Assembly: GCF_040833955.1 (NCBI RefSeq)
Contig: NZ_CP162133.1
Coordinates: 434,001 to 498,000, forward strand
DNA length: 64,000 nt
Reading direction: 5' to 3'
Origin: Leptospira sp. WS60.C2
GTDB taxonomy: Bacteria > Spirochaetota > Leptospiria > Leptospirales > Leptospiraceae
Shown: positions 8,516-18,577 of the stretch, piece after piece
How the letters are laid out: each line of letters opens with the position of its first letter
How positions within the stretch are numbered: position 1 is the stretch's first letter
The notes under the pieces: generated by a model
What the model was told of the DNA's origin: nothing
What the model saw: only the letters and a program-made list of their open reading frames with translations
Database searches by the model: none
Program-made: the position numbers and the translations under genes

Positions 8516-8731
8516 ATGAATTTAGTCACTGTTGGACTTGGAATTTTCTTCATCCTTTATGGTATCACAACCTATGTGTTACGACTCTACAAACCGAGTT
8601 TTTTTTGGAAACTGGAACCCATGAAACAAAAATGGGGAGAAAAACGTGGTTATTTCATTCACGTCTTCAGCTATTCCATTTTGCCAGTGGTTCTTGGAAT
8701 CGTATACACAATACTAGGCCTTCGTGGTTAA
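8516..8731 (+). CDS. Small two-helix membrane protein, unknown function
   Basis: A 71-residue protein with hydrophobic segments at about 3-24 and 48-68, separated by a basic loop (MKQKWGEKRGYF). An AGGAG at 8507-8511 sits at good distance from the ATG, so translation is likely. I recognise no family. The gene lies alone between element B and element C, in the position a gene cassette would have beside an integron integrase. Confidence 0.7.
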   Translation: MNLVTVGLGIFFILYGITTYVLRLYKPSFFWKLEPMKQKWGEKRGYFIHVFSYSILPVVLGIVYTILGLRG

Positions 8732-8756
8732 TTGCATTTTGATCTAATTTAAGTTA

Positions 8757-8868
8757 GTTGGGCGCCTCCACTTGGTTTGTTTACGAACAATCAAACCAAT
8801 ATGGACCGGGCCCTTTGCTTCAATCTTTCTTGTTCCAAGAAAGGATTTTCGCTTCGGTCCCTGGCGCA
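8757..8868 (-). repeat. Structured GC-rich intergenic element C
   Basis: This stretch lies between convergent genes. On the plus strand it opens with GTTGGGCGCC and closes with TCCCTGGCGC, whose GGCGC can pair back with GCGCC at 8763-8767. Inside are two perfect 8-bp hairpins: TTGGTTTG/CAAACCAA, and CTTTCTTG/CAAGAAAG with loop TTC. On the minus strand it starts GCGCCAGGGACCGAAGCG, close to the start of element A. It may double as a bidirectional terminator. Confidence 0.55.
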
Positions 8869-8884
8869 AGGGCGGAAGAGTTTG

Positions 8885-10486
8885 CTACAATTTGTGAGAA
8901 AGGATGGTGTCTTGTCTGGATGGACTTCGGTCTTCTGGGTAATCGGTGCTATAGTGCAATCCTCGACTTTCCTTTCGCAAAAGAGCCGATCTCACTATGA
9001 GTTCTGCCACTTTCACTAAATTACGAAGTTCTAATAATCCAAGAGATACAGTCGTTCTGTTGTAGTAGTCTTTGACTTCCTGGGAAATCAATTTCAAACG
9101 GCGAAGAGCCCTTTCGAGTCTCATGTCCGATCGAACGATCCCCACATAATTACTCATAATGGTTTTGATTTCGATTAGGTCATGGGAAATGAGAACCCAT
9201 TCTTCTGTATTTGTAGTTCCCTCTTTGTTCCAGTCAGGGATCAAATCTGTTTCGGACGAATATTCCAATTTTCCTTGGGACCTGATGTCACCCGCAATCC
9301 GATGAGAGAAAACCAAACACTCAAGCAAACTATTGGAAGCCAATCGGTTTCCCCCATGAACTCCCGTACATGTAGTTTCACCACATGCATAGAGATCTGC
9401 AATGTTAGTCCGTCCCAGAAGGTCTGTTGCCACACCACCACACATGTAATGGGCTGCAGGAACAACAGGAATCGGATCTGTTGTGATATCGATTCCTAGT
9501 TTTTTGCAACGTTCATAAATGGAAGGAAAATGGTTGATGATATCATTGGCAGGTCTATGGGTGATATCGAGTAGGACATGAGGTTCCCCTCTTTTTTTCA
9601 TCGTGTCGTCGATGGCACGAGCTACAATGTCTCTCGGTGCCAACTCACCCATTTCATGGTAATCTTTCATGAACGGACGGCCACCTATCTCGCGTAAAAT
9701 GCCACCATGACCTCTCACAGCTTCGGAAATTAAAAAACTATTCCCTTGTTCATGAAACAAAGATGTAGGATGGAATTGATAAAACTCCATATTTTTTACG
9801 ATGGCACCAGCTCTGTAGGCACTTGCGACCCCATCTCCCGTGGCGATATTGGGATTCGTGGTGTGTAAGTACACTTGTCCTGCACCACCAGTGGCTAAGA
9901 TGGTTTTTTTTGCCAGAACGGGAAACACTTCTCCTGTTTCCGTATCCACAATATAGGCACCATAACAACGTAAGGGAAGATTCTCTTTATCCTTAAGGTG
10001 ATGTTTTGTGATCAAATCTACACACGCATGGTTTTCTAAGATGCGGATGTTTTGGTTTGCATGGACATGATCAAGTAACGATTGTTCAACGGCACTTCCT
10101 GTTCTATCGAGAGAATGGATGATTCGATTTTTGCTATGCCCACCTTCCCGTGCCAAATCCAATCCACCTGTTTGGTTTCGTGTGAAAGGAACTCCAAGGT
10201 CGAGTAGTTCTTTGACGCGAGTGGGACCTTCCTCTACAAGGACTCGAACTGCTTCTGGATCACACAAACCAGCTCCTGATTCTAAGGTGTCCTGGATGTG
10301 TTCTTCAAACTTGTCTTTGTCATCAAAAACAGAAGCAATCCCACCTTGTGCATAGTTGGTATTGGATTCATAATCTGCCTTTTTGGTTACCACGACAACT
10401 GAACCAAGCGGAGCTAACTTTAATGCGGTAAAGAGACCACTCACTCCGCTTCCAATGATCAGAAAATCTGATTTAATTCGTGTCAC
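8885..10486 (-). CDS. nadB: L-aspartate oxidase (quinolinate synthetase B)
   Basis: NadB is a cytoplasmic flavoenzyme that oxidises L-aspartate to iminoaspartate, the first step of de novo NAD synthesis, before NadA. The N-terminal FAD-binding motif [16 protein letters not shown] is clear. It is followed by [34 protein letters not shown] and the HPTSL and [12 protein letters not shown] blocks of the family. The 533-residue length is normal. The start is a GTG (complement of 10484-10486) with GGA upstream. No nadA or nadC is adjacent. It converges on the small membrane-protein gene across element C. Confidence 0.96.
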   Translation of the reverse strand: MTRIKSDFLIIGSGVSGLFTALKLAPLGSVVVVTKKADYESNTNYAQGGIASVFDDKDKFEEHIQDTLESGAGLCDPEAVRVLVEEGPTRVKELLDLGVPFTRNQTGGLDLAREGGHSKNRIIHSLDRTGSAVEQSLLDHVHANQNIRILENHACVDLITKHHLKDKENLPLRCYGAYIVDTETGEVFPVLAKKTILATGGAGQVYLHTTNPNIATGDGVASAYRAGAIVKNMEFYQFHPTSLFHEQGNSFLISEAVRGHGGILREIGGRPFMKDYHEMGELAPRDIVARAIDDTMKKRGEPHVLLDITHRPANDIINHFPSIYERCKKLGIDITTDPIPVVPAAHYMCGGVATDLLGRTNIADLYACGETTCTGVHGGNRLASNSLLECLVFSHRIAGDIRSQGKLEYSSETDLIPDWNKEGTTNTEEWVLISHDLIEIKTIMSNYVGIVRSDMRLERALRRLKLISQEVKDYYNRTTVSLGLLELRNLVKVAELIVRSALLRKESRGLHYSTDYPEDRSPSRQDTILSHKL

Positions 10487-10517
10487 ATTCTATCCAGTTG
10501 ATTAAAATTTACAAATC

Positions 10518-10540
10518 ATAAGGAGGCTTTTCGGACTCCT
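10518..10540. terminator. Small hairpin between ctp and nadB
   Basis: AAGGAG and CTCCTT can pair around a short loop directly behind the stop codon of the protease gene. On the minus strand there is no immediate T-run, so this is a weak terminator candidate at best. Confidence 0.3.
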
Positions 10541-12382
10541 TTATTTTGCGTTTAACATTCCTTCGATATAATCCAAACTACGAATCAACATATAATCAGG
10601 TTTGATTGCATCGTTTGCATGTTCTTTTAAATACTGATCTGCTTTTCCATTTTTTTTGGCAAAGTCTTTGATTGCATTCAAATTGAACTTTGATTTTACC
10701 ACTCCGTCATGAGGGATAAGGGGTAAGTGATTCCACATATCTTCTTCGCGGTAACGGAATGGAAACGTTCCATCTGGTTCTTCGGAAACTTCAATGTCAG
10801 GGGATACTCCCACAACTTGAATTGTTTTTCCAGAAGGTGAGTAGTATCGTGCATTTGTAATTTTCAAAAGATAATTTGGATTGTTGTCCAATTTTCTTAA
10901 TGTTTGAACGGTTGCTTTTCCAAACGTCCTTTCTCCCAGTAAAATCCCTCGTCCATGGTGTTGGATGGCACTTGCTACAATTTCAGAAGCAGAAGCAGAT
11001 TTTGAATTCATAAGCACTGCTAATGGAAGTTTGGTGATATCTTTGATTTTGGCATACTTTTCATCATCGCTTCTTCCAGGAGTTTTGGTAGAAACGATGA
11101 GTCCCTTTTCAATGAACATGTCTGCAATGTCCACAGCCAAGTCTAGGAACCCACCTGAGTTTCCTCGTAAATCGAGAATCACAGCTTTCAGTGGTTTTCC
11201 ATTGTCTTTGGCTGTTCGTTCCATTTCCGCCAATGCATCGGCAATCTGTGTGTCGATGGGTGCTTCCCCAGGACCAGGTTTAACAAATCCTGTGAGTTTG
11301 ATGTATGCCACTTGTGGATTTTCTTTTACAAGGTGGTAGGTAACGTTTTTGATCGTGATTTTATCACGAATCACTTCGATATCAATTTTTCCTGTATTCC
11401 CTTTACGAGAGATGGTAAGAACCACTTTGGTAGCTTTTGGTCCTTTGATTTTTTTCACCACTTTGTCGAGTGATAGATTTTTGATGAGTTTTCCATCTAC
11501 CGCTACAATGTTATCCCCACTACGGATACCCGCCTTCAGAGCAGGACTTCCTTCTAACGGATTCTCCACGATCACTTCGCGACTTCCTCCACCAGAGAGA
11601 ATGGCTCCAATCCCTTCAAAGGAACCATCACTGATTTTGGACATGGACTCTTCCCAAACTTCTTCCAAAAATACATTGGAGTGTGGATCGAGAGAGTTCA
11701 GGTAACCGTTTGCAGCGGCAACAAACACTTGTTCCATGCGGAATTCTTTTTTATCTTCTTCCTCTTCTTCAGGAAGTTCCCCGTCAAGTTCCACAAGCCC
11801 TTTTAAAACAGGAGTTTTGTATTTATCGAGGTTGTCTTGGATATAAGTGACCACTCGATCAAAGTCTTTTCTAGAAAAATTGATTTCTTCCCAACGAGCA
11901 GAGATCACAGACTTCTTTAGCTTTTCTTTTTCTATCAGTTTTTTGAGTTCTGCATCGGATAACTTGCGATTCTCATTTTTTTTCCGTTTTTCTTTTTGGA
12001 TTTTTTCCACTTGCGTATAGTCCGGATCAAAAATGACAAATTTATCAGAAGGAGAAAGTTTGAAAGTGGTACCAGGCCAAAGGTCTTCCTTATCGTCGTA
12101 TTTTTCTCTCTCTTTAAAATAACTTTCAGGATAAATGTAAAGTGGGTGCGGCATACTTAAAAAAGCAAAACTAGCCGCATCCGTATAAGCGCGATTGACG
12201 TTGATGTGTTTGTCAATGTACAATTTGTCTACTGTTCGAATCACAGTTTCAAAGTCTACATAGGTGAAATTGGTCTCTCGGTTTTGCGCTTTTTTCGCTT
12301 CTGGCTCGCAAGAAATAAAACCAACGGGTAAGGCAAAACTAAGAAGGGTGAAAAAGGATAGTAGATAAACAATTCGTTTCAA
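10541..12382 (-). CDS. Carboxyl-terminal processing protease (S41), probable lipoprotein
   Basis: This 613-residue S41-family serine protease probably acts in the periplasm to trim or degrade proteins at their C-termini. An N-terminal hydrophobic segment ending FISC (Cys25) suggests lipidation by the relaxed spirochaetal lipobox. A Lys/Glu-rich stretch (about residues 120-165) and an acidic one (about 205-215) precede a PDZ domain (about 245-330). The catalytic core contains [21 protein letters not shown] (nucleophile Ser of the SASASE motif) and [11 protein letters not shown] (catalytic Lys). The start is a TTG at 12380-12382. The gene is divergent from the TPR lipoprotein gene. Confidence 0.92.
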   Translation of the reverse strand: MKRIVYLLSFFTLLSFALPVGFISCEPEAKKAQNRETNFTYVDFETVIRTVDKLYIDKHINVNRAYTDAASFAFLSMPHPLYIYPESYFKEREKYDDKEDLWPGTTFKLSPSDKFVIFDPDYTQVEKIQKEKRKKNENRKLSDAELKKLIEKEKLKKSVISARWEEINFSRKDFDRVVTYIQDNLDKYKTPVLKGLVELDGELPEEEEEDKKEFRMEQVFVAAANGYLNSLDPHSNVFLEEVWEESMSKISDGSFEGIGAILSGGGSREVIVENPLEGSPALKAGIRSGDNIVAVDGKLIKNLSLDKVVKKIKGPKATKVVLTISRKGNTGKIDIEVIRDKITIKNVTYHLVKENPQVAYIKLTGFVKPGPGEAPIDTQIADALAEMERTAKDNGKPLKAVILDLRGNSGGFLDLAVDIADMFIEKGLIVSTKTPGRSDDEKYAKIKDITKLPLAVLMNSKSASASEIVASAIQHHGRGILLGERTFGKATVQTLRKLDNNPNYLLKITNARYYSPSGKTIQVVGVSPDIEVSEEPDGTFPFRYREEDMWNHLPLIPHDGVVKSKFNLNAIKDFAKKNGKADQYLKEHANDAIKPDYMLIRSLDYIEGMLNAK

Positions 12383-12494
12383 GGGATCTCTCGTGTTGTG
12401 GATAGATTATCCTAAGAATTTCCGAATTTCCAGCCTAGGCAAGACAAAAAAAATCGGTGCAAATCCAGGACTCGTGTATATCATAGACGGTGAC

Positions 12495-13502
12495 ATGTGC
12501 AGATTCGTTGTCCTGATTTTTGCCCTTTCTTTCGGGTTTTGTACCTCAGAACCAGAAAAGAACCCGACTCGTGATCCATACAGTTTGGAAACCTTGGTAT
12601 TTTTAGAAGAAGTTCTGCTCGACGTTTGGGAAAATCCATCTGCCAAAGAGGATGCAATGTCTCGGCTAAGATACGTTTGTCGAACCAAAGATACAGATGA
12701 TGGATATTTATGTTACATGTGGGGTCTTTTGGAATACCAGCGAGGAAATTTCAATGAAAGTTACACTGGATTTCGAAAGGCTTTGGAAAAAAATCCAAAT
12801 GATACTCTTTATAAAAATATGTTACGTCTCTCTGCCGAAAAGTCGGGTAACCTATCTGATTTGAAAACACAATCCTATGAAGGTGAGGTATTCGCCACAC
12901 TCTCCCTTTTGGAAACACAATGTCGGGAGGAAACGTCTTCCCCATATGAGAGCTTCCAGCTCCTCATTGTTCGTGGCGTGTTTACAAAAGACTCTCTCAA
13001 ACGTGGGCGGTTTTCCCAATGTTTTCAAAAACTGGAAGTTAGCGAACAAATTGCACTTCAAAAAGAGTTAAAAAATTTCCAACTTTCCTATAAAGAAAGA
13101 CTCTACGCAGACCAAATGAAGGTTGATCCTTTCACCCAAATTTGGGATACAACAAGTTACCATCGCGGGGAATTGGGAAAAGAGATGGTGGGTGGAACGG
13201 CGGGTGTTGTCTCTGCGAGTGTTTCTTCTCAGTCTGAAACGAACGCTCTAGGTATGGGCGGTTCCAAGCGGACACAAAGTTTCATCACAGATGCATGGAA
13301 GAGGGTGAAACTTGCTTCTCTTTCTGGAAATGAAACCCAAGCAAAAGAAGCGTTCTCACAATTTTTATCGGAAGTGAAACTTGCCAAAGCAAAAGGCAAA
13401 CAAGAAGCACTCATGGCAACAGCCCTTGAACGTGCTGCCAAATTGCTTTTGGAACAAGACCCCCAATACGCTAAGATTCGTTCCTTGTCGAAAGAACTTT
13501 AA
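12495..13502 (+). CDS. TPR-containing probable lipoprotein
   Basis: I place the start at the ATG at 12495, which gives MCRFVVLIFALSFGFC and a lipoprotein-type signal with Cys16. The frame remains open upstream to 12393, but that extension has no signal character. The mature protein is about 320 residues. One or two TPR-like units lie near residues 75-110 (YMWGLLEYQRGNFNESYTGF, then KALEKNPNDT), and the C-terminal half is helical. The last 32 bases overlap the end of pdxJ on the opposite strand. The function is unknown; it is probably exported and membrane-anchored. Confidence 0.7.
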   Translation: MCRFVVLIFALSFGFCTSEPEKNPTRDPYSLETLVFLEEVLLDVWENPSAKEDAMSRLRYVCRTKDTDDGYLCYMWGLLEYQRGNFNESYTGFRKALEKNPNDTLYKNMLRLSAEKSGNLSDLKTQSYEGEVFATLSLLETQCREETSSPYESFQLLIVRGVFTKDSLKRGRFSQCFQKLEVSEQIALQKELKNFQLSYKERLYADQMKVDPFTQIWDTTSYHRGELGKEMVGGTAGVVSASVSSQSETNALGMGGSKRTQSFITDAWKRVKLASLSGNETQAKEAFSQFLSEVKLAKAKGKQEALMATALERAAKLLLEQDPQYAKIRSLSKEL

Positions 13503-14250
13503 GATAGTCCTTCACTGTTTTTTCCAATCCGTCCACAAGACTCTGTGCCATCAATCGATGGCCGATGGAAACTTCTTCAAGATAAGGGAGTTTTGCAAAC
13601 ACTTGCAAGTTCTGTGTGTCTAAGTCATGGCCTGCATTGATGCCAAGACCTAATTTGTGTGCTTCCATGGCTGCCTGTTTGTAGGAAGCAAACATTTGGA
13701 TTCCTTTTTCTTGAGATTGATCAAATGCATGCGCAAAAGGACCGGTATAGAGTTCAATTCGTTCGGCACCTAATTTTACTATTTCTTGATACTGCGAAAC
13801 ATTGGTTTCCATAAACAGAGACACTCGAATTCCCTCTTTCCGAAAGGCGGAAACAATGGGCTCCAGTGTATGAAATGTGTTTGGATCTTTGAAATCGAAA
13901 CCATGGTCGGAGGTGATTTCGCCAGGTTTCACGGGGACAAGTGTCGCTTGGTCTGGTTTTGCGGAAAGAACAAGCTCCAAAAAGCGTTCACTTGGTTCGC
14001 CTTCGATATTGTATTCTTTTTTAGAAATTCCTAATTTAGTAATTTTTTGATTGTAGGATTGCAAAAAATCCTTTAATTCGAATACATCTTGTTTGGTGAT
14101 ATGCCTTTCATCCGAGCGGGGGTGAACGGTGATTCCATGTGCACCCGCATCCAAGATGATTTCTGACAATTTGATTACGCTGGGAATGGATCCTCCCCTT
14201 GAATTGCGAAGAGTGGCGATCTTGTTGACATTGACACTTAATTGGGTCAT
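13471..14250 (-). CDS. pdxJ: Pyridoxine 5'-phosphate synthase PdxJ
   Basis: PdxJ condenses 1-deoxy-D-xylulose 5-phosphate with 3-amino-2-oxopropyl phosphate in vitamin B6 synthesis. The N-terminal LSVNVNKIATLRNSRGG, HPRSDERHI (phosphate binding), NIEG, TLVPVKPGEITSDHG and GINAGHDLD blocks are all present. I prefer the start giving MTQLSVNVNK; an in-frame ATG seven codons upstream (14271) is possible. The gene converges with, and overlaps by 32 bases, the TPR lipoprotein gene. pdxA is not nearby. Confidence 0.95.
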   Translation of the reverse strand: MTQLSVNVNKIATLRNSRGGSIPSVIKLSEIILDAGAHGITVHPRSDERHITKQDVFELKDFLQSYNQKITKLGISKKEYNIEGEPSERFLELVLSAKPDQATLVPVKPGEITSDHGFDFKDPNTFHTLEPIVSAFRKEGIRVSLFMETNVSQYQEIVKLGAERIELYTGPFAHAFDQSQEKGIQMFASYKQAAMEAHKLGLGINAGHDLDTQNLQVFAKLPYLEEVSIGHRLMAQSLVDGLEKTVKDYLKVLSTRNES

Positions 14251-14354
14251 AGGAAAAAAAAAACTTTTCATTAATTTTCATCCAGGAGAAAACCGTCCAA
14301 TTTCAAAAAGGTTGTCCCAGAGAGGGGATTTCCAAAACTGTCAAAAGTACGTTT

Positions 14355-14858
14355 ATGGTCGCAAAAAAAGCAGCAAAGAAGCAGGCACCGCCCAAAAAAA
14401 AGGCCGTAGCCAAAGAAAAACCAAGTAAGGACGCCAAGTCCGCTTCCCCGAAGGAAGATAAAAAAAAGGCCGTAGCGAGCCCAAAAGCTCCCGCTACGAA
14501 AGCGAAAGCTGTGCCTGCACCGAAAACAGCCACCGCATCAAAGGAGAAACCTGCTACCCAAGCAAAAGCTCCAGCGGTGAAAATTGATCCGAACAACCCG
14601 CTCGGAAAGAAGTTTAGCTGTTACTCGTGTGGAACCAAGTTTTATGATCTGAATAAACCAGAAAAAAAATGCCCGAAATGTGGTGCAGACCAATTGGCAA
14701 AACCAGCAATCAAATCCCGTATGGCTGCCATTCGCAGTTCGGAATACGAAGTGGAAGAAGAGGAAGAGCCAATCATTGAAGATGATGAACTCTTAGAAGA
14801 AACAGAAGAATTGGAAGAGACCGAAGAAGAGGAGGTCGTAGCCGAGGAAGAGGAGTGA
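14355..14858 (+). CDS. FYDLN-type zinc-ribbon protein with basic N-tail and acidic C-tail
   Basis: A 167-residue protein of three parts. Residues 1-70 are Lys/Ala/Pro-rich and histone H1-like. Residues 82-116 form a zinc ribbon with two CxxC pairs ([17 protein letters not shown], then CPKC), matching the short FYDLN family (TIGR02300-like). The last 35 residues are almost all Glu/Asp. The zinc ribbon suggests binding of nucleic acid or protein; this is inference. Its stop overlaps the GTG start of miaA (GTGA), so the two are translationally coupled. Confidence 0.85.
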   Translation: MVAKKAAKKQAPPKKKAVAKEKPSKDAKSASPKEDKKKAVASPKAPATKAKAVPAPKTATASKEKPATQAKAPAVKIDPNNPLGKKFSCYSCGTKFYDLNKPEKKCPKCGADQLAKPAIKSRMAAIRSSEYEVEEEEEPIIEDDELLEETEELEETEEEEVVAEEEE

Positions 14859-15745
14859 TCCTTCCCATCCTCGGAGGGCCCACTGGTTCTGGAAAAACCT
14901 CTCTCACCCAAACACTCGACCCAAAACGTTTCGAAATTGTTTCTTTTGACTCTCGCCAAGTCTACCGGGACCTTCCGGTAGGCACAACGGCTCCCACTCC
15001 CGACGAATCTGCCACCATCCGCCACTGGCTTATTGGATTCCTGAATGCCAATGAATCGATCAATGCCAACCAGTTCTCGTTCCTTGCCCGTGAAGCCATT
15101 TTCGATATTTACGATCGAGGCAAAATTCCCTTTCTCATTGGGGGAACGGGTTTTTACCTACGTGCGTTTCTATTGGGAATGTTTCCCGTACCAAATGTAC
15201 CTAAAGAAACGAAAGAGTATGTTTTCGATTTACCTTTGGAAGAGGCAAGAGCAATGCTTGAGGCAAAAGATCCAAAGGCAATGGAATCCTTATCGGAAAA
15301 AGATGGATACCGCATCAAACGTGCACTCGAGGTCGTACTCACAGGAGTTTTGTGGTCGGAAGTCTCCAAAGAAACAGTGGGAGGGTTTTTAAAAGACCAT
15401 CCTGAGATCCAATTGGTTGGGCATTGGTTGGATTGGCCGAGAGACATCCTTTACAAACGAATCAATTCTCGTGTGGAACAGATCGCAAGTGGTATGTTAG
15501 AGGAAACAAAAGAAGTTGTTTCGAGGTATGGTCCAGATTGTCCTGGACTACGAACTTTAGGTTACAATTTTGCGCTTGCATTCCTAAATGGAATGATCGA
15601 CAGTAATACATTCATTGAACAGTTGGCGCAAAGTCACAGAAATTATGCAAAAAGGCAAATCACTTGGTTCAAAAAAGAATCATTCCTTTCGCCCATTTCC
15701 TATGATGCCGCTGTCCAATTGTATACAAATATAGAACAAAGATAG
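14855..15745 (+). CDS. miaA: tRNA dimethylallyltransferase MiaA
   Basis: MiaA transfers the dimethylallyl group to A37 of tRNAs that read codons starting with U. The P-loop [11 protein letters not shown] (residues 7-17), the [10 protein letters not shown] block with the catalytic Asp, [10 protein letters not shown] and the C-terminal [18 protein letters not shown] [14 protein letters not shown] are present. At 296 residues it is normal length. The GTG start overlaps the stop of the zinc-ribbon gene. hfq follows after 21 bases, the same gene pair as in many other bacteria. Confidence 0.96.
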   Translation: MILPILGGPTGSGKTSLTQTLDPKRFEIVSFDSRQVYRDLPVGTTAPTPDESATIRHWLIGFLNANESINANQFSFLAREAIFDIYDRGKIPFLIGGTGFYLRAFLLGMFPVPNVPKETKEYVFDLPLEEARAMLEAKDPKAMESLSEKDGYRIKRALEVVLTGVLWSEVSKETVGGFLKDHPEIQLVGHWLDWPRDILYKRINSRVEQIASGMLEETKEVVSRYGPDCPGLRTLGYNFALAFLNGMIDSNTFIEQLAQSHRNYAKRQITWFKKESFLSPISYDAAVQLYTNIEQR

Positions 15746-15766
15746 AGAGAACACTCGGGATTTCCA

Positions 15767-16018
15767 ATGTCGGCAAAAAATAACATCCAAGACCAACTTT
15801 TAAACACAGCAAGAAAAGAGAAAATTGATCTCACCATCTACCTGTTAAATGGAGTGCCATTAAAAGGAAAGGTTGTCAGTTTTGACAATTTCACCATCAT
15901 CCTAGAAAACGAAAACAAACAGAATTTGGTGTACAAACATGCCATCTCCACCATCATCCCTGCCAAACCGATCAAACTTCACAGTGAAGAAGCACCGAAA
16001 GAAGCAGGTGGGGCATAA
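15767..16018 (+). CDS. hfq: RNA chaperone Hfq
   Basis: An 83-residue Sm-like protein expected to form a hexamer and pair small RNAs with mRNAs. Sm1 ([21 protein letters not shown]) and Sm2 with the characteristic YKHAIST (Hfq consensus YKHAIS) are intact, and Gln8 and Phe/Tyr positions of the RNA sites are present near QDQLLN. The short C-terminal tail is Glu/Ala-rich. It lies directly after miaA and before manC, so riboregulation can be expected in this organism. Confidence 0.97.
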   Translation: MSAKNNIQDQLLNTARKEKIDLTIYLLNGVPLKGKVVSFDNFTIILENENKQNLVYKHAISTIIPAKPIKLHSEEAPKEAGGA

Positions 16019-16070
16019 CTCTTTTCTAGTTTTCCTCTCTTTCCCTTTCTAGATTCTGGTTCCAAACCCT

Positions 16071-17141
16071 ATGGCAAAATTACCAAAAGAAACCCCAGTG
16101 GTCCTGATTATGGCAGGAGGGAAAGGGGAGAGGTTTTGGCCTCGTTCCCGTACCAATTCCCCCAAACAGCTCCAGAAAGTTTATTCTAACAAAACTCTCC
16201 TCAAAGAGACAATCGATAGAGCGCTCACCATTACATCTCTGGATCGTATTTACATTGGGACCAATGCGACTCTCAAGGCTGAAATCCTTAAAAAAGATCC
16301 CAAATTCCCGTCAGGAAATTTCATCATCGAACCAGAGGGTAAAAACACAGCGCCCATCATTGCACTCTCTGCCCTATACTTCCAAAAAAAATATGGAAAT
16401 CCCAATCTCATTGTTCTCTCGGCAGATGCGTTCATTGATCCTGTGAAAGAGTTCACAAAAACCATCGAACAAGCTTTGTATGAAACAGAAAATGGAATGG
16501 TTTTACTTGGGGTCAAACCAAACCGTCCAGAAGTTGGCTATGGTTACATCAGTACAGGAAAACCCACTGATGTTGGTTATACGGTAAAAGCGTTTTTTGA
16601 AAAACCTGACTTTAAGACCGCACTTAAATACATCAAAAAGAAGAATTTTTATTGGAACCCAGGGATCTTTCTTTTCCGCACAGAAACCATTTTGTCGGAA
16701 CTAGAGAGACATGCCCCGCATATCTTAGGTCCTTTAAAAAATGGATTTCCATTTAAGAATTTTGGGGATTTAAAAACCGCATTTCAAATGTTACCTTCAG
16801 AAGCCATTGACACGGCGATTATGGAAAAATCCAATCGGATTCGAATGGTAGAAGCCACGTTCAATTGGGATGATGTCGGATCTTGGATGTCTCTTGAGCG
16901 AATCTTGCCAGGTGACAAAGAGAAGAACCACCACCAAGGAAAGGAAGCATACTACCACAAAGCTTCGGGGAATATCTCTTCTGTTCAAAAAGAGCTGATT
17001 GCCTTTCTCGGAGTGAAAGATCTCATCGTTGTGGAAGAACCAGATGTGTTACTTGTGACTTCTCGAGAGGGTGTTGGTGATATCAAAGCGATGTTATCCA
17101 ATATGAGGAAAAATAAAGTTTTACAAAAGTACCTCGACTAG
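16071..17141 (+). CDS. manC: Mannose-1-phosphate guanylyltransferase
   Basis: This enzyme makes GDP-mannose from mannose 1-phosphate and GTP, feeding lipopolysaccharide or other glycan synthesis. The nucleotidyltransferase signature [16 protein letters not shown] occupies residues 12-27 and is followed by [19 protein letters not shown] and FEKPD...NPGIFLFR blocks support the mannose specificity. At 356 residues it has the single-domain length, without the isomerase domain of bifunctional ManC/AlgA enzymes. It follows hfq after 52 bases. The gene symbol is by function. Confidence 0.92.
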   Translation: MAKLPKETPVVLIMAGGKGERFWPRSRTNSPKQLQKVYSNKTLLKETIDRALTITSLDRIYIGTNATLKAEILKKDPKFPSGNFIIEPEGKNTAPIIALSALYFQKKYGNPNLIVLSADAFIDPVKEFTKTIEQALYETENGMVLLGVKPNRPEVGYGYISTGKPTDVGYTVKAFFEKPDFKTALKYIKKKNFYWNPGIFLFRTETILSELERHAPHILGPLKNGFPFKNFGDLKTAFQMLPSEAIDTAIMEKSNRIRMVEATFNWDDVGSWMSLERILPGDKEKNHHQGKEAYYHKASGNISSVQKELIAFLGVKDLIVVEEPDVLLVTSREGVGDIKAMLSNMRKNKVLQKYLD

Positions 17142-17178
17142 AAATTTGACAGAACAGGCTTGATATAAGGAGGAAGGA

Positions 17179-17271
17179 ATGCCTTCCGGAAAAAAGAGAA
17201 AGCGTAGAAAAATCGCAACCCACAAACGTAAGAAAAAACGCAGAGCCAACAGACACAAAAAGAAGAAATAA
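17179..17271 (+). CDS. AURKAIP1/COX24-type small basic ribosomal protein (bS22-like)
   Basis: A 30-codon frame beginning MPSGKKRKRRKIATHKRKKK and ending in a run of lysines. A strong ribosome binding site, AAGGAGGAAGG, lies just upstream of the ATG. The sequence matches, from memory, the short AURKAIP1/COX24-domain proteins annotated in Bacteroidetes, whose actinobacterial relatives are ribosome-bound (bS22). Over half the residues are Lys or Arg. It is easily missed because of its size. Confidence 0.85.
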   Translation: MPSGKKRKRRKIATHKRKKKRRANRHKKKK

Positions 17272-17312
17272 TCTTTCTTCAGTGACTTTCTTTTTCCTCC
17301 GATAGATTTGTT

Positions 17313-18050
17313 ATGAAACAAGTCTGGAGGAAACAGAAACCCCGCACCCCCGGTTTCATCCGCGCATTTACCATGGAAACACCTCTCGGGGATGTCCTGG
17401 AGGCTGAGTTCAACTTTCACGAACGACTCGTTCGGTTATCTGTCGAAATCAAAGAAGAAAAGGGACGTATGTATGGTGCCACCGTGAAAAACGGAACCGT
17501 ACAATCCGAGAAGGATATCACTTCCGGTCGGGCTTACCCAGTCTTTCGAAAGATTTGGCCTTTCCGCGAATACTTCAGTGCACTTCCTGATAAGGATATG
17601 CTTGTTAGCATTGGCGGGGCGTATGAAATTTACCCTCCCTTCCAACCAGAGGTTTCGGAAAAAACCAGGACCTCTCGTGGATCCATGGAGTCGGCATTAT
17701 TTCCTTCAACTCGTTACGATTCCATCTTTGGGATTGTTCGTGAGACTAGATTCCAACGTTGGAGACGAGAACGCAGGGAAGCAAGAGAAGCACGTGGATC
17801 GCTCTGGACGCGTTTTAAACGTCGTATCTGGGGAGATTTGAGCGACATCTGTTTAGGTGTTGGATTTGGCTGTTTGGTCTATTATGTATACTATGATTAT
17901 GTCGTATTAGGACTCAGTTTGGGAATACTTGGCATGGTCGCGGGTCTCCTTGATTTTCTTGTGAGAAAACGTTCTGTCCTAATGACAAAAGTGTTGTCAT
18001 TTCTCAGTTTCGGTTCATATTTTTTCTACAACGGCTACGTCTATTTTTAG
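17313..18050 (+). CDS. Hypothetical protein with C-terminal membrane domain
   Basis: A 245-residue protein I do not recognise. Residues 1-120 look like a soluble beta-rich domain. A strongly basic helix ([17 protein letters not shown], about residues 145-161) precedes three hydrophobic segments at about 178-196, 198-212 and 225-243. The basic stretch fits a cytoplasmic juxtamembrane position. The gene ends 20 bases before cheW and may be co-transcribed with it, which would hint at an envelope or motility role, but this is inference only. Confidence 0.65.
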   Translation: MKQVWRKQKPRTPGFIRAFTMETPLGDVLEAEFNFHERLVRLSVEIKEEKGRMYGATVKNGTVQSEKDITSGRAYPVFRKIWPFREYFSALPDKDMLVSIGGAYEIYPPFQPEVSEKTRTSRGSMESALFPSTRYDSIFGIVRETRFQRWRRERREAREARGSLWTRFKRRIWGDLSDICLGVGFGCLVYYVYYDYVVLGLSLGILGMVAGLLDFLVRKRSVLMTKVLSFLSFGSYFFYNGYVYF

Positions 18051-18070
18051 GCGTAGTAGTAGAAATTGAT

Positions 18071-18547
18071 ATGGCAAAAGAAACATCCCAAGCAAACCAA
18101 TTCATTCACGAGCAATACATCATTTTTAATTTGGGTGATGAAGAATATGCCATCCCCATCACGATTGTAGAAGAGATCGTGAAAATCACGAACCTAATCC
18201 GTGTTCCACAATCCAAAAGTTATTTTGCAGGAATCATGGACATTCGTGGCAAAGTTGTCCGGATGATTGACCTTGCCAAACGATTGAACATTAAAAATGT
18301 AAACGAAGGTGCTGACCGCGCCATTGTGATCAATGTTTCTGGCAAATCGATTGGTGTGATTGTGGACAAAGTGTCCCATGTCGTTCATTTCCCTGCCAAC
18401 CAAGTGGATCCACCTCCACCTTCTGTAAAAGGAATTTCGTCTCGTTACATCACAGGTGTGGGTAAAAAAGACAATCGTTTCATCATCCTTATCGATATTG
18501 AAAAAATTCTGACAGTAGAAGAAATGACGGAGTTGACCGCCGTATAG
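18071..18547 (+). CDS. cheW: Chemotaxis adaptor CheW
   Basis: CheW couples chemoreceptors to the kinase CheA. This 158-residue single-domain protein shows the typical CheW segments: [15 protein letters not shown] at the N-terminus, [20 protein letters not shown] and [11 protein letters not shown]. The C-terminal [10 protein letters not shown] strand is also present. No cheA lies in the window, so this is an orphan or secondary adaptor. It is followed by a perfect palindrome and then the PhoU-like gene. Confidence 0.95.
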   Translation: MAKETSQANQFIHEQYIIFNLGDEEYAIPITIVEEIVKITNLIRVPQSKSYFAGIMDIRGKVVRMIDLAKRLNIKNVNEGADRAIVINVSGKSIGVIVDKVSHVVHFPANQVDPPPPSVKGISSRYITGVGKKDNRFIILIDIEKILTVEEMTELTAV

Positions 18548-18577
18548 TATCGGTTAGCGGAGAAATTATCAGTACAG

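Noticed and set aside
8233..8880. Canonical attI/attC sites
   Set aside because: I looked for RYYYAAC...GTTRRRY in the right order. Element C has GTTGGGC on the left and CCCTGGCGC on the right, and A has GTTAGGG, which misses the final pyrimidine. The polarity is wrong for classical attC, so I report only a structural resemblance.
8758..9019. Rightward frames over the end of nadB
   Set aside because: Two frames of 80 codons cover element C and antisense nadB; they lack a ribosome binding site and protein-like composition.
12393..12494. Upstream extension of the TPR lipoprotein
   Set aside because: The extra 34 codons have no signal character; the internal ATG at 12495 gives a proper lipoprotein signal.
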